From Epiperipatus broadwayi (lineage: Eukaryota; Onychophora; Udeonychophora; Euonychophora; Peripatidae): 64,000 nucleotides of DNA. The DNA lies in contig JAQFVV010012422.1 in assembly GCA_028023455.1 (NCBI GenBank), positions 8,840,337-8,904,336 on the forward strand, given 5' to 3'. The first letter of the stretch is position 1. Every line of letters starts with the position of its first letter. The notes beneath the pieces are model-generated. The model saw only the letters and a program-made list of their open reading frames with translations. It was not told where the DNA came from and ran no database searches. Below, piece after piece: positions 12,101-27,100 of the stretch. The position numbers were made by a program, and so were the translations under genes.

Positions 12101-15100
12101 GCAGCCTACTGTTAGTATATTTGTAGTTACGCCAGCATATTTAAGTAATTATTTACTTTGCATTGTTATTTGTTTCTTTTAATTGTTGTAATTGATTATA
12201 TTTGAATTTAAACATTTTTGATAAATTTACTTACATTTGTGTTTGATTGATGAGTGTCTGTTTAATAAATAAATATAAATACCTTAAATAATTATTGCGA
12301 GTTAAAAATTTTCTAGCATTGCTTTATAAAGGAAAAATTAAAGCAAGTATGATTTGCAAGGCTAGTTAATTACTGATTGTTGAAGTTTTTGTAATCTCCA
12401 TAATTATTTCTTCTCGATAAAATTTTCTAAATACTCTTATTAACCAATAATTGGATGACTGATTAGATGATTATGGGTTAGGTTTTTGAAAAATATTTTT
12501 TGCTTCAGGCATTTGAATAAATCTCTATTTTACCTGTATTTGAACAATAGAATTATGGGCATGATAATGAATTATGACTATGGTAATTAGTTATGCTTAC
12601 CACTGTTCCATGAACTCTTCCTTAATTTGCATATGCATTTATTATATATTTAGTATAGAGGTTTATTAATGCTAGCAACTTTTACATTTTAATTTTTTTA
12701 TTGTTTTTAAATGGGAAAAAAAACTCATTTTAGGTAAGCAATTATGCATCGGCTTTTGAACGCAATATATTACACAAAGCCTTTTCATGTCTAAAATTTT
12801 ATAAATTTTTTTAAATAATTAATAGGAAAAAGTTTTGTTATTATTTTAGAGGTGAGGGAGTTTGAAATCAAATAAAATTACATATCTCAATTTATAGTTT
12901 CTTAAATATTTATTAGAACTGTAATGAAATAAACAAGTATCATTTTCCTATTGCTGTAAAAAGAAAAGTTACTGTATAATAATAATACTTTATAGAATGA
13001 ATAAATTAGAGAATTAATAAAATTTTGAAAATGACTTATGCATATTTGTTATAAAGTTATTATTTTAGAATTTTAATCATGTCAATTTATGATTAACAAA
13101 TCTGGTTATCCGATCATAAAAAAGAACCTTGAAGGAAAAGAAGATTCCAAATTTAGAATTATTGACATTTAAGTAAATTTATAAAGACCTAATTTTTAGC
13201 TTCTATTTTTGGCCAGATATTTTAAATCAGGTTGTTATCGCAGGTCTCCAGTCCATCACTATTTCATAATACTAGTATCAGTTATTTAAGAAAATATTTA
13301 TTTGGATATAAATGGATATGGTATCATTAGAAGAGTCATAGGGAAAAAGCAAAAGAATCAAAAATATAGATTTACTAAAGTGCTATTACAAGTTAAAGCT
13401 ATTGTCTAGTAAGTTGTGGCATGATCTGCATCAACTGGAAGCATTAATTAGAGTTTTAAGTCAAAAAATAATTTCAGGTTTGTTGATAGATATAAGATTT
13501 CATTGCTGCCACATCTGAGTGATGGAAAATTGTAGTGGAATCAGAATTGAAATAATGTCTTCTGATCAATTTAAATTCTGTTTGTATATGAGGCTGGAAG
13601 AAAATATGATGAATAAAATGCAGATTACTTTATGGAACAATATATGGCAAGATCTTTTGATTTGGGAAACAATTTATGTTTCTAAAGTACCTTTAACTTT
13701 TATTTCTGTCAGATTTGAATAATAGTGCTACAATGAACTTTTTAATTATTTCTTGCTATTATTGAAAAAATGATTTTTTTCAAAAGAAATACTATGACTA
13801 ACATTGCAAGTATTTCATTGATATATCTTATTCACCAGCTAAAATTCTTAATACTTTTTAAGATTACCTTTGCTATTAGTAATAAAAACTTATTATGATG
13901 AATGTAAAGAAGTCCAAAATTATGGACTGAGTAGGAAGGTTTAAATACAAAGATTAATAGCATCAACATACAGAAAAATTAGTGAATAGCTGTATAACTG
14001 TAATGAATTTTCTTTTTTGCAAAATCGATAACTCTTAGTCACATGGCGCATGAAATAATCTAAATTATTTTATACAAATTTAGAACTATCTTACAAAGTG
14101 AGTGCAATTATCAAATTAATGGCATGAAAGTGGAAGGAGTGTGGGGCCAGGTCATTTACAGAAAATATGAAATTATAAAGATGTTAGTTAACAGTGTAAA
14201 TTATCTCATCCGATAATTTATAAAGTGGAAATGAATTTAAGTGAAAATTGTTCTTTAGTGGAAATGAATTTAAGTGAAAAGTGTTCTTTATTGAACAATT
14301 TTTGTGAATGAGCATTTGAAGTATCTAACCTCCACTTGACACTGAAACTGTACTGTCTGGTGATAATTTGCTTTTTCTTGGTGATCTTGCAAATGATAAA
14401 ATTGGAGAGAACTGATGGAAAACCATCATACAATTAGAGGTATTGAGTCCATGATATCTGATAATGCTCAAGTAAACATTGTTGGATTAATTAGAACTAT
14501 TTTTTTCCACCATGAAGAGAGAATGCGAGTTTTTAAAAATTTATAAAATACTGAAATTATGATGCATGCTAAAGTTAAAATAAGTAATCAAAAATCAACT
14601 TTATGGTTTGGAGATTTCATCTTTTTTTTTTTTTTGAAAGCTTATTCAATGCCATGATTATTGGTTATAACAAGATTTCAAATTATTTTAAATAAAGTCA
14701 GTATTATTTTTTAGATAAGAGAATTTCCAGAGGTTGTTTTATATGGTCTTCATAGTAAAAGCTGGGGATTTAAAATTTGTGCTGAATAAGAAAGTTAATG
14801 ATAAATTCCTTCATAATCATTGAAAATAGTAAGATGACAATGAGTAAAAGGTGCTGAACACCAGAAAATATAGTGTTAACAGTATCCGGGTTTAAACCCT
14901 GTTACAAGGAAATTAAATAGCACTTACCAACTACCCTTGATACATGTAATTATTTAAATTGTCTTCAATATGTTTAAATATGATGTATGAGGGGTGAGAT
15001 ATATATGTATGTAAGGGAGATAAATGTTGAAAAATTTTTTTTTAAAAAAGAAAACAATGGAAAAAGAAAGGGATCAAAGAGGTATAATTATTTATTTCAA

Positions 15101-18100
15101 AATTTTTTTTTAAAAATATGTTATTACAAATTTGAAAAATACAGTTATTCGCAAATATTTAGTTTTTTTTTTTCGATTGTTTCAAATATACATTTTTTTT
15201 TTGATCGTATCTTATTTTAATGAGGGTAACGAAAAGAATTTGCTATATATGCCTTTAGGCCAGTGGTCTTCAACTTTTTCATACGTGCGGACCGGTAAAA
15301 ATAAGAATAAAGTTTTGCGGACTGGCAGAAGTCTATAGATAAATTTTCTTAAAGATGTAAACTGTTTAGCCTTAGATGAAGTTATATATATATATATGGA
15401 GTTTGTATAATAAAAAACTTTTTTTTTTTTAATTTTGATTTTTTTTAGAAAAGTAATAAAAAATTTAAATCTATCCCTTCCCCCCATAAACATCTGTGAT
15501 AACTAGAAAAATAAATTAATTTATGTATGATTGATTAGATTTTGTTTTCGTTCTGTTTTTTTTTAATTGGGTAAAAATGAGATGAAAAAATTAATAAAAA
15601 TTGTTTATATTAATTAAAAGTTTAAACTCTTATTATTTTGTTATTACAAATTTTCCTGCCAGTCTACCGCGGACCGGTAAAAAACTTCTGTGACCTGGCA
15701 CTAGTCCGCGGACCAAGGGTTGAAGACTACTGGTCTAGGCAATTCTTTGTTATTTGATGCAATACTTAACTATTTTAAATTCCGAGAAAACTCTAATGAA
15801 TGTACGGTGGACAAAAATACCAAAAATGATAGAAAAAAAAAATGTTAAAAGCATTCCAGAGAAATAGATTGAAATGCTGATAAACTCTTTTTTTTTGGAG
15901 AAAGTAAAAAAAGAAATTAATTAATTGAATTGGAACAGCTGAGCAGGAGAGAACGGGACATTTTGGAAAGAGTGATATTAATTTATATATATATTTGATA
16001 TATTAATTTGGATGGCTATGCTTTCGTGGTTATAAAGGACATCAAAGTTTTTTGAATTAACTGATTTGCAGAAGAAATGTATTTTGAACCAATTTATAAA
16101 ATGTCAATGTTCGTAATAATGGGGTAACAGCAGATACGTGAAGGGCATCACCATCCGCTACAAGTATGGAGCTGATTCTACCTACCACCTGCCAGCACGA
16201 GAAACCAAAAACCTCACCAAGATGTTACACTAAATAACATAGAGTTAAAGGAAAACGATCAAATCTAATATGATAAACAAGTTTCCATTGAAAGATGTAC
16301 ACATGACGTCATTATTATTTTGCTTCGCGTCCTATTAATACTACAAATGGACACTAATGCCAAACTTCGCCAATAGCAGATATCTCTCTTAAATAAAATA
16401 AAACTTTGATTTTTTACAGATTTTGAACTTAGAACTACCTAAACATACATAAGTGAATGTGTCATTATTAAAACCCCGGGGTCCACAAGGTAATATGATT
16501 TTCTTTATATTAATATAAACTTAGAATTGCCTATCGTTACCCTCTGAATAATTATATACGGTTAAATTAGTAATTTGAGTTGTAGCGTATAACTGTATCT
16601 ATATTTTTTTTTTATACCAATCAACATTTCTGTGTTATTCAGTAAAACAAAAATTCTTTTGTTTATTGTTATTGCTTTGATATACTTTGATATGAGAATT
16701 ATTTATATGTTTTTTGACTTATGAATAATATGTTTTAATAAATTAATAATAAAAGTTATATACTTACCTTATAACTGGAATTATGTATTGATTTATCGTT
16801 TATGTTTGTCTATTGCTTTCCCTGCCAAGATATATCACAAACTAATTAAATACGCCTGATATGAATAGACACGTATGTATTAACTAATGGAATAAAGGTT
16901 TAAAGACAGGGAATTCAATACAGCAAATCACAAGTTATATGCGAGCGGGTGTAAGAGATTTAGAAAGAGGGAAAAAAGAGCGTTCAAATACACATATTTC
17001 TCCGTATACCTCCGTTCATTCGATAGGTTTTCCTTCCAACCCTGAGAACAAGCTAGCTAGGGTCCAGCACCTCATTAGATAGTAGAAGTAGGATCATTAA
17101 GAATTATAGGGAAAGTATAATTCTCACTGCACTAGTGAAATTTGGCGCCTGAGCTACCACTGACGTTCAAATATAACTACCGCTGACGTTCAATTATAAT
17201 TTTTCCGTAAAAGTTTATTGATATATCTTACTTAAGAGATAATAGCCACCAGAGAAATTTTTAACTGAAACTATAAGATCTACGCAAGATCTAGAAATTG
17301 CGTTTATAAAATTCCAAAAGATAATTGATTCGTATTCGAATTTCAATTCGGTAGATAGTGGACAAATACTGTTTACAGGTGTTATGGTGTCTAGACAGCC
17401 ATAGTATTACATCCATTATCCCGTGTCGTCCACCTATCCATTTTAAAGATATACTTTTGCCAAGCATTGTAATTGATATATGGGGTTGACTGTCGAAATG
17501 GCTTCCCAACGAATGGGGCTACGAAAGTAGGAGAACGGCAGGTTGATAAGAATTTTTTTTATTATTTTGTTTCGCAAATATTGCGTTGAAGAATAAAGCA
17601 CCAGATAGGGGAGAAAATATGAGTGAAGATTAGAGGTTCAGCAGTAGAGCAGGTGATGGTCAGCATAGTATTTTGTGAGCTGGGGTGGTGAGTCCGGCAC
17701 ATTGTATAGAGAAAAGTAAAAAAATAAATTGTGCTATTATTTCACTTAGAACGTTATATAGAAAAGTAAAAAAAAAAATTAATTGTGTTATTATTTTACT
17801 CAGAGTTCGTTTTTCTTAAGAGATATTTTATAAGAATAGAAGTAGAAATAAAATAAATGAAAATCCGTTCACAAGAAAGGAAGGAAAGAAAATGGACAAG
17901 GATAGCGCAGATAAAGCAGGAGAGACTAACCCTAACCCAACCCGAAGAGGAGTTAGAGGAAGGGCAAACGAAAGCCAAGATAGAGAATAAAGAGGGAGTA
18001 AGGGGGAAAAAGGTCCAAATGAAGCAAAATACTGTAATAGAAGACAAGGAGGTTACAGTGAGATGCTTGATAGCGCAATCGCAGGTAAAACAATTTTTTA

Positions 18101-21100
18101 AAGATTAGAGTGTTCGCTGGGCAAATGGGAGATGAGTCAATTGAACATTTAAAAAGCTTGGAAAGATATTTTACTATTAACGTGATGACTGAGGAAAACA
18201 AATTGGCTATTGCCTGTAGCAACTTGGTGGAGGATACACAGTCATGATGAGATTCGCTGTTTCATCCACCCAAAACTTATCAAGAGTATAGGGAAGCGGT
18301 AAGAGACACGTTCTGGTCTGAAGAAAGACAAGAAATGGTGGGATATTACATAATGCAAGAAAAATATAAGACGACTAGTCAGGAAAGTTATTCTCAGTTT
18401 TTCCGGTGTCAGGTAGCTGAGGTATGCATCTTAGATGCGTGTAACATGACGGAAACAATAATATTATTAGAGTAGTTAAGCGTAACTTGCCAGTGAAATT
18501 TGAACAGTTGCTCCTGGGAAATGGGAAGGCCTCCATTGAGGAAGTAGCTGAACTACTAAACACTATAGACATGAGTGCGCAGGACTATGAAGAACCGCTG
18601 GATAGGAGAAAAGTCAAGAACGCTCAAACGATGAAGATGAGCGGAGAAGATAGCCATCCGAGAGGGATACAAAAGAGTTACCAAAGGGAAGATAAGGGAA
18701 CCTCATAGAATCCATATTACGAAAGGGAAGACCGTCGGCCATTACCGAGGTCGTATGGTGAACAGGGAAAATGGTCTCGTCCCCCTTCACCAACGTTAAA
18801 AGGTAGAGAGTGATTAAAATAAAGGGGAGGTATGCATATGTTTTTTTTTTTGTTTGTATGTGTATTTTTGTTGTGTTTGATGTCTTAGTCTATTGAGGCG
18901 TTACATTTTGTCATAGTTTTAAATTGATATATTATTCAATGCACATCTGCGGCAGGTGGAAAGTATATGTAGACATGAATAGGGTGTGTATATATAGAAA
19001 AGAAAAAGAAGAGATATCGCAGGGATTTTTTTTTATTATTATTTTAGATCTCAAAATAAGTATACCTCATTTTGAAGTCTTTCCAACAGGGGGGCATTGT
19101 AACAGTAGCCGGGTTCAAACCCTGTTATGAGGAAATTAAATAGCATTTACCAACTACCCTTGATACACGTAATTATTTAAATTGTCTTCAATATGTTTAA
19201 ATATGATGTATGAGGAGTGAGATATATACGTATGTAAGGGAGATAAATGTTGAAATTTTTTTTTTTAAAAAAGAAAACAAAATGGAAAAAGAAAGGGATC
19301 AAAGAGGTATAATTATTTATTTCAAAAAATTTTTTTAAAAATATGTTATTACAAATTTGAGAAATATATTATACGCAAATATTTAGCTTTTTTTTATCGA
19401 TTGCTTCAAATATACATTTTTTTAAAATCGTATCTTACTTTAATGAGGGTAACAAAAGAATTTGCTGTATATGCCTCTAGGCAATTCTTTGTTATTTGAT
19501 GCAATACTTAACTATTTTAAATTCTGAGAAAACTAATGAATGTACGGTGGACAAAAATACCAAAAATGATAGAAAAAAAATATTAAAGCATTCCAGAGAA
19601 AGAGATCGAAATGCTGATAAACTTTTTTTTTTGGAGAAAGTAAAAAAAGAAATTAATTAATTGAATTGGAACAGCTGAGCAGGAGAGAACAGGGAGCATT
19701 TTGGAAAGAGTGATATTAATTTATATATATATTTTGATGTATTAATTCGGATGGCTATACTTTCGTGGTTATAAAGGACATCAAAGTTTTTTGAATTAAT
19801 TGATTTGCAGAAGAAATGTATTTTGAACCAATTTATAAAATATCAACGTTCGTAATAATGGGGTAACAGCAGATATGTGAAGGGTGTCACCACCCACTAC
19901 AAGTACGGAGCTGATTCTACCTACCACCTGCCAGCACGAGAAACCTAAGAACTTTACCAAGATGCTACATTAAATAACATTGAGTTAAAGGAAAAGGATC
20001 GAATCTAATAGGATAAACAAGTTTCCATTGAAAGATTTACACATGACGTCATTATTTTGCTTCGCAACCCGTTAATACTACAAATGGAAACTAATGCTGG
20101 ACTTCGCCCATAGCAGATATCTCACTTAAATACGATAAAACTTCGATTTTTTACGGAATGTGAACTCAGAACTACCTAAATGTACGTAAGTGAATGTGTC
20201 ATTATTAAAACCCCAGGGTCCACAAGGTAATATGATTTTCTTTATATTAGTATAAACTTAGAATTGCCTATCGTTACCCTCTGAATAATTATATACGGTT
20301 AAATTAGTAATCTGAGTTATAGCGTATAACTGTATCTATATGTTTTTTTTATCCCAATCAATATTTCTGTTATTTAGTAAAAAAAAATTTTTTTTGTTTA
20401 TTGTTATTGCTTTGATATGCTTTGATATGAGAATTATTTATATGCTTTTTGTCTTATGAATAATATGTTTTAATAAATTAATAATAAAAGTTATATACTT
20501 ACCTTATAACTGGAATTATCTATTGATTTATCGTTTATGTTTGTCTATTGCTTTCCCTGCCAAGATATATCGCATAACTAATTAAATACGCCTGATATGA
20601 ATAGGCACATATGTATTAAATAGATTTTAAAACTCAAATCTTAAGTTTAAGAAATAAATTTAAGCAATTAGCTAATGGAATAAAGATTTAAAGACAGGGA
20701 ATTTAATACAGCTAATCGTAAGTTTACGCGAGCGGATATAAGAGATTTAGAAAGAGGGAAAGAGAGCGTTCAAATACTCATATTTCTATCTCCGTTCGTC
20801 CGATAGGTTTTTCTCCCAACACTGAGAACGAGCTAGCTAGGGTCCAGCACCTCATTAGATAGTAGAAGTAGGATCATTAAGAGTTATAGGGAAAGTATAA
20901 TTCTCACTGCACTAGTGAGTGGAGCTTGAGGTCAGTTACCATCTGACGCTCATAAATATATTTTCTTGTAAAAGTTTATTGATATATCTTACTTAAGAGA
21001 TAATGGCCACCGTAGAAACTTTTAACTGAAACTTCTAACTTAGATTTTTAAATAAGATCTACGTAAGATCTAGAAATTGCGTTTATAAAATTCCAAAAGA

Positions 21101-24100
21101 TAATTGATTCATATTCGAATTTCAATTCAGTAGAGAGTAGTCAAATACTGTCTACAAGTGTAATGGCGACTAGACAGCCATAGTATTACATTCATTATCC
21201 CATGTGGTCCACTTATCCATTTTAAAGATATACTCTTGCCAAACATCATAATTGATATATGGGGTTGCCTGTCAAAATAGATATATTTCTCTAGATTTTG
21301 TGGAAGGGCAAAAAAACTTTTTCAAATAGATAGTTTTAAACTTAAAGTATATCTTGAATTGAAAGACTTTGTCTTACTATTTGGTTGGGTTTGAGGCTTT
21401 ATTATTCGGGATGAAAGATAAGAATATGCCAAAAAAGTTAGATAAAGGTATGGATATTTAGTTAGCTTATTCACATTAAACTTATTTTCTAACCATTCGG
21501 GATGAAAGATAGGAATATGCCAAACTGATAAAGTTAGATAAAGGTATAGATATGGAGTTAGTTTATTCACATGAAACTTATTTTCTAAATTGCATTATAT
21601 ATTCATAATTGGTAATAATTGAAAGTTTGCTAGTCTTTCACATGCACGATTGTCTCTCAGACAGCCAATCAGATTTTTTTAAACAGCTGTCTTAAGAGTG
21701 ATCAGGCTTCGACACATGACAGAGATTTTGATATGAAAAGGATGATACCAACCTTTTCTCAACTTAACTTTTTATATATATAAGCCAGTCTTAAGCATCT
21801 TGGCCTGAAAGCTTGAATATATAAACATATACACTTATCATTCATTGTGTTATTAATCTAAGATATTACGGCACAAAATCTCAGATTTACTAAATCATAT
21901 ATTATTTTTAAAAAAATCTGATTGGCTGTCTGAGAGACAATCGCGCATGTGAAAGACTCGCAAACTTTTAATTATTACCTATTTATTAACCACATGCGAT
22001 TTAGACAAATACGATTTATATTCATAATTGGTAAAATTAAGTCTTTTTACTATACAAAATAATTGCTGATCTCATGGGTTTATCTAATGGATGTTTATTA
22101 AAAGACTCATCCATTGTTGAGTTAATTTGAATGAAACAATAATGGAGAGGTTAAAGAAGGGGTCAGTTAAGAGATAAAAAGTCAGTTATGCTGAATAACT
22201 ATTACCATATTTCAAGATGTTTTTCATTTCATTTAATGTTAAATAGATTACAATACCTTATATACATTGGGTTCTGTCTTACTTTAATTATTTTACAGTT
22301 GTACATTTTTTATTATTTTAATAGAAACCAAAATACCTCTCAGCTTAACATTAGCAACCATTTATAATCAAGTATGATTATTGTAACTTTAAAAGTAAAA
22401 AACAAAGACTAAGAATGAGAAAGTTAAAAAAAAAAAATTGTGATGAAAGTGCTCACATAATCACATACTCCTTTTTAGTTTATTTATTTAACATTTTGCA
22501 ATGCTGTCTTAATTTTTGCAGCAAACTTTACTTTTAGAAAGAGTTCAACATTTTGTTTAAATATAGCTTTCTTTTCTCTTTTGTTCTCGGCCATATCTTC
22601 CCAATTTAAAAGTATTGTCTATTGATCGCTACTCCAGCTCTGCTTGAACTTCTTACGAATTCTCGAGCAATAAATCATTCAATTTTTTTTTTGTAAAGGG
22701 ATCAATATTGCATTTTCTTAGTTTATCTTTGATATAACCTTTGTAATGTAAATGCAATCTGTTTTGCCTGTGAATATTAATTCACTATAAAATATTTTTT
22801 TAAAATGTCTATTAGCATTTCTTCATTTTATATCCATAATCCAATGATTTGTTATTATGCTAGTAGATTCAATAATATCTCCTCCAGTAAAGTGAAGAAC
22901 ATAATGATTGATCATTTAATGTTACCATTGAAATTCTTTTTTTTCAATCTTATAGAACATTTCTAAAGCTAAATTATTCAAAAGGATTAAGTAAATTTAT
23001 AGTTTGTTTTCTATGATGATTATTTTAGGGTGTGATAAACAGTTATATATATATTATTGGTAATGGTATGAGTTTATCTTTAATTTACATTAAAAATTTG
23101 ATAATGTTTTGGATTCTTTCATCACATCTTTGTATAATTAGTGTACAGATATGATGATGGTCTCAAAAGCTAAATCTTTCCGTATTGAAAACTCCTCTCT
23201 GTCACTTCTGTTGTTTGGATATTACATGACTTCCCAAGCTTCTAATTATTAGATTATTTATATGACATAAAAATATGTATACCAATATATGCTAAATTGT
23301 TGAGTGTTATTTAATATATATGTATATATTTTATCTTTAGTGTTTTCTGTTTTTCCTGGTAAAGAATGGGTGCTGGAAGTTGGCCGTGAATATGAAATTA
23401 CTATCGAAATTTATTCACACAATAGCCAAATCTATCTTTCTGATGTAAGTTAATTGAGAACATATTCATTAATTTTGATTATTTATTAAAGTTTTTATTT
23501 GTGATAAATAAGCTTTCAAGTCAATTTCTTCTAATATCAAATGATAATGAGAGTGATTCTATCCGACTGCAAACACAAATTATTAATCATTTGAAAACAT
23601 TCAAATCTTTAGAATTAAAAACATTATTAGTAAGGAACATATTTTTAGTGCTTGAATGCTTTACTGGGAGATTTAGTAAAGAAGAAATTAAAAGCAGAAG
23701 CACAAATTTATATTGAAAATTATTTCTATAACCAGAGTTAGAAGTTTTTCAAAATCAGTATATTTTTTATAAATGAGCTTCCTATAGTAAGATGCACATG
23801 ATAATCTCATGAATGAGAGATCCAAGTTCGTTTTTATTGAAAGAAAACAAAAAGTTTTTCTGATTAATTTCACCTTATTTATTGAGGCTTTTGGACATAT
23901 AGAAATTTATGAAGGAATTTTGAAATTATTCAGGAAATTGGATAAGTAAAAATACAAATCATTAAAAAAAGGAGTTAATGAAACATCAGATATTTTCTGG
24001 ATATTAGTTCGATAAGGCTGAAGAAATAAAAGGTGACTGCTAAGTGCATTAGGAATCATAATTTCCATTGACAAAAGCCAAAACCAGAAACTGGTCTAGA

Positions 24101-27100
24101 GGTAAACATTTTAAAACACCAAACTATGTGGGACCATTGATTACTCAAAATTACAGTTGATGGCTCGAGAATAAGTTGAAGATAACTGCACTTGGAATCA
24201 TGAGAAAGTCATGATTTTTGTTAAGTAAATACTTTGTTATAGATAAAAAAAAAGATATATATTATCTAAGTAAATAACGAAGTTTTCTTTTACACATGTT
24301 TAACACAAATAAGAGAAAAATAAATATTTTTGGAATATATAGACCAGCCTTTATTAGGAAAAATATATTCTGTAAGATATAATTAGGGATAATTTGAATA
24401 GCAACTTAGAATTTTTATATTTTGCATTCAAAACATCGGCATACCATAAATATACAAGCAAGAAAATGATTTTGTTGTTGCTTTTAATTAGTTTATTTAT
24501 GAGTCTGTTTAAAATAATTTTCATTTCCAATGCTTCAGATTTTTTATCATCAATAATAACACTTTCTCATACAAGATATAAAAATTACATAATAAGGATA
24601 AACTTTGATGACCAAGTAGCTAATTTCAAATTTGTCAAATGCCTTAGCCAAATCAATAAAAGTAGTATGTAAATCAACTTTACTCAAAATACAGGTTTTT
24701 TTTTTGCATTTACGTGGCAATATTCATTCTCCAAAATCAGACCAAATCTCTGATAAACCACTCAACTAATTGGAAGTGATGTTTTATTGTAATGGATAAC
24801 GTTTCTCCCAATAATCATTGCAGCCTTTTTGGGTTTTTATTTTTATAAACCGGAACAATAGAAGTATTTTTAAGCTTATTTGGCCCAACTATAAAATTCC
24901 AATAATTTTAAAGTTAACACATTGCCATCTTATTTTAAAATGCTTCCAAATATCTTGTGGTTTAACTTCATCAAGATGAATATCTTTGTTCAAATCTAAT
25001 TGAATTACTAGAATTGATGTTTCATTAAAGTACTCATCTGAAATATTCAAAAGTTGATTAATTTTTTTTTTTTTCTGAAATGGCACATTACCATATATAT
25101 AAAACAATCTTCTTTCACAGATTTAATAGTATTATGTTATGGTCTTTCAGTTTCATGTTATTTTTGATGTGTCAAAAAAAATATTTTTAAATGGCCATAA
25201 TCAACAAAATTATTATATCCATTACAGTTTAATCCATCGATCATTTTTCATTTCTTTAACTTTTGAACTTCTTTAAATCCTTCATTATTTATGGAGCTCT
25301 CATTCATTTTATCAACAGGGCCACATTTCTTTTTATTCAAGTGTCTGTCAGAGAACCAATCAGGATTCTTCTATTTAATGAACCCCAAAATAGGCTATCT
25401 ACCAGACAATTGTTAAAGGAATCCATGCCTCAATAACATGACAAGCTGAAAAATCCAAATTGTTGATGTTAATGTTTATCTGCTGCAGTAATTTAGAAGT
25501 TATAACAGTTTCTGAAAACAAACATCAAATTTTTCAGGATTTATTTTTTAATGCAGCGTTCTTTTTTTTTTTCCACCCTTATAATTTTCATAATGAAAAT
25601 AGAGATTGATGGCATACTTCTTTTTCTTGATGTACTCCTTAACAAAAAAAAAAGATTTGCCATTTTTTATTTTTAGGAAAAACACATGGTTTGATATTTA
25701 ATATTTTTATATCATTATCATTCACTTTTAGATTTTTGCTACAACAGAAACTCTTACAAGAGCAATTGTCTTTGCAAATATATTCTGCCTAGAGAAATAA
25801 ATAGTTTATGTACACAATAACTTGATACCTAACATTTAAAATAAAAGAATCATAAATAAAGCCTTATTTTAGATCAAATCAATAATAAAAAACAAAGAAA
25901 GAAAAAACAATATGTTATATGAAAGTAATTATAGACAATATCAGACATATTCTGAAACATTATAGATATAACTACAAATACTATTAATCCAAAAATTAGC
26001 CGCATTCTGTTCAAACTAGCATTAGGAAATTATTAAATTCCATGTGGAGTTTGTTATGTGAATATGAATGTCAGGAGAAATGAAAGTGCTAATGCAATAA
26101 ACTAACCATCATTATTAGCATCCTCCCTTTATATTATAAATATTAATCACAATATAGGTTTTTTGAATACTAAAATCCTTTCCAGATATTATTGTTATTA
26201 ACAAAGAGAAATCATCAAGGCCATTGTGATTTTTAATTCATCTAACTGTATTAATTTTTATATCAGATCATTAATTATTTACCCTCCTTCATATTTTTTT
26301 GATTGGCTAGATATTTTGTTTAATTTTTCACATGCTATTTGGGTAACTCTTAACATTTTTTTTAAAAAAGATATTGATTACCCAGATAATAGGTGCTATG
26401 CTATTGAGCTGAAATGTTATTTTATTATTATTGTTTATTACACATGCATGAATCCAGAAAATATGTATCTGTTATAAAAAACTCTGTTTAACACATATAA
26501 ACACGTGTTAATGCAGCGGTCCCAACCTTTTTGCACTTAAGAGCACATTCTATAATATCAGCCAGGTGGCGGGCACCATTTATTTTTTCAATGTAAATTT
26601 ATAGTTGGATATTGTTAATGATAGTCTCTTTTACGCTGTAAAAGTATAAGTATGACCTACAATTTAATTACAATATAATACAATAATTTATAAGAAATCT
26701 TAAAAATTAAATTTATTTGTATCAGATAAATAATTTTTTATAGTGTTCGGGTAGCGGCGGGCACATGTAAAATGGTCTGTGGGCGCCATGGTGCCCGCGG
26801 GCATAAGGTCGGGGACCCCTGTGTTAATGTATATACATTATTTACTTTCAATATATATTATTTGTGTGTTTGTTATTAGTATACTTTTGCAGATTGTTAA
26901 TACTTTTTTTAGTAAAAAACTTTAAAATATTTAAACACAAATGTTTATATATTTATATACCTACATATATTTATATATGCATTTGATTTTAGAATTTGAG
27001 GCTTAGAGCGAATTTTCCAACAGAATTCTTTAATATCGCTTTTGTTTCTGAAAACCAAACTTTTCATAAAGTTCAAGCATCAAAGAAAGGGGCTACCAAA

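Larger units (their letters stand above)
14874..21276 (+). mobile_element. LTR retrotransposon with long LTRs, gag-like interior, no pol
   Basis: Two direct repeats of about 2.15-2.2 kb flank a 1.6-kb interior. The LTRs start TGTTAACAG (14874) and TGTAACAG (19098). They lose similarity just after TGTCGAAA (left) and TGTCAAAA (right). Directly after the left LTR a TGG-led sequence (TGGCTTCCCAACGAATGGGG, 17499) resembles a tRNA primer-binding site. A purine tract (AGGGGGG, 19088-19094) precedes the right LTR, as expected for a + strand element. The interior shows gag-like segments only. No protease, RT, RNase H or integrase motif was seen in 1.6 kb. This layout resembles large non-autonomous (LARD-like) elements. 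A possible 4-bp target duplication, ATAG, is tentative because the right boundary is uncertain. Confidence 0.85.

Noticed and set aside
13519-13722. 67-codon ORF that might be a transposase fragment
   Set aside because: A few residues look like a DDE-transposase segment, but no catalytic motif, inverted ends or neighbours support it.
17291-17509. Minus-strand ORF across the LTR end
   Set aside because: Lies within the LTR and over the candidate primer-binding site; no domain.
22560-22960. Possible antisense LINE relic
   Set aside because: Composition is suggestive, but no RT or endonuclease motif could be read in any frame.
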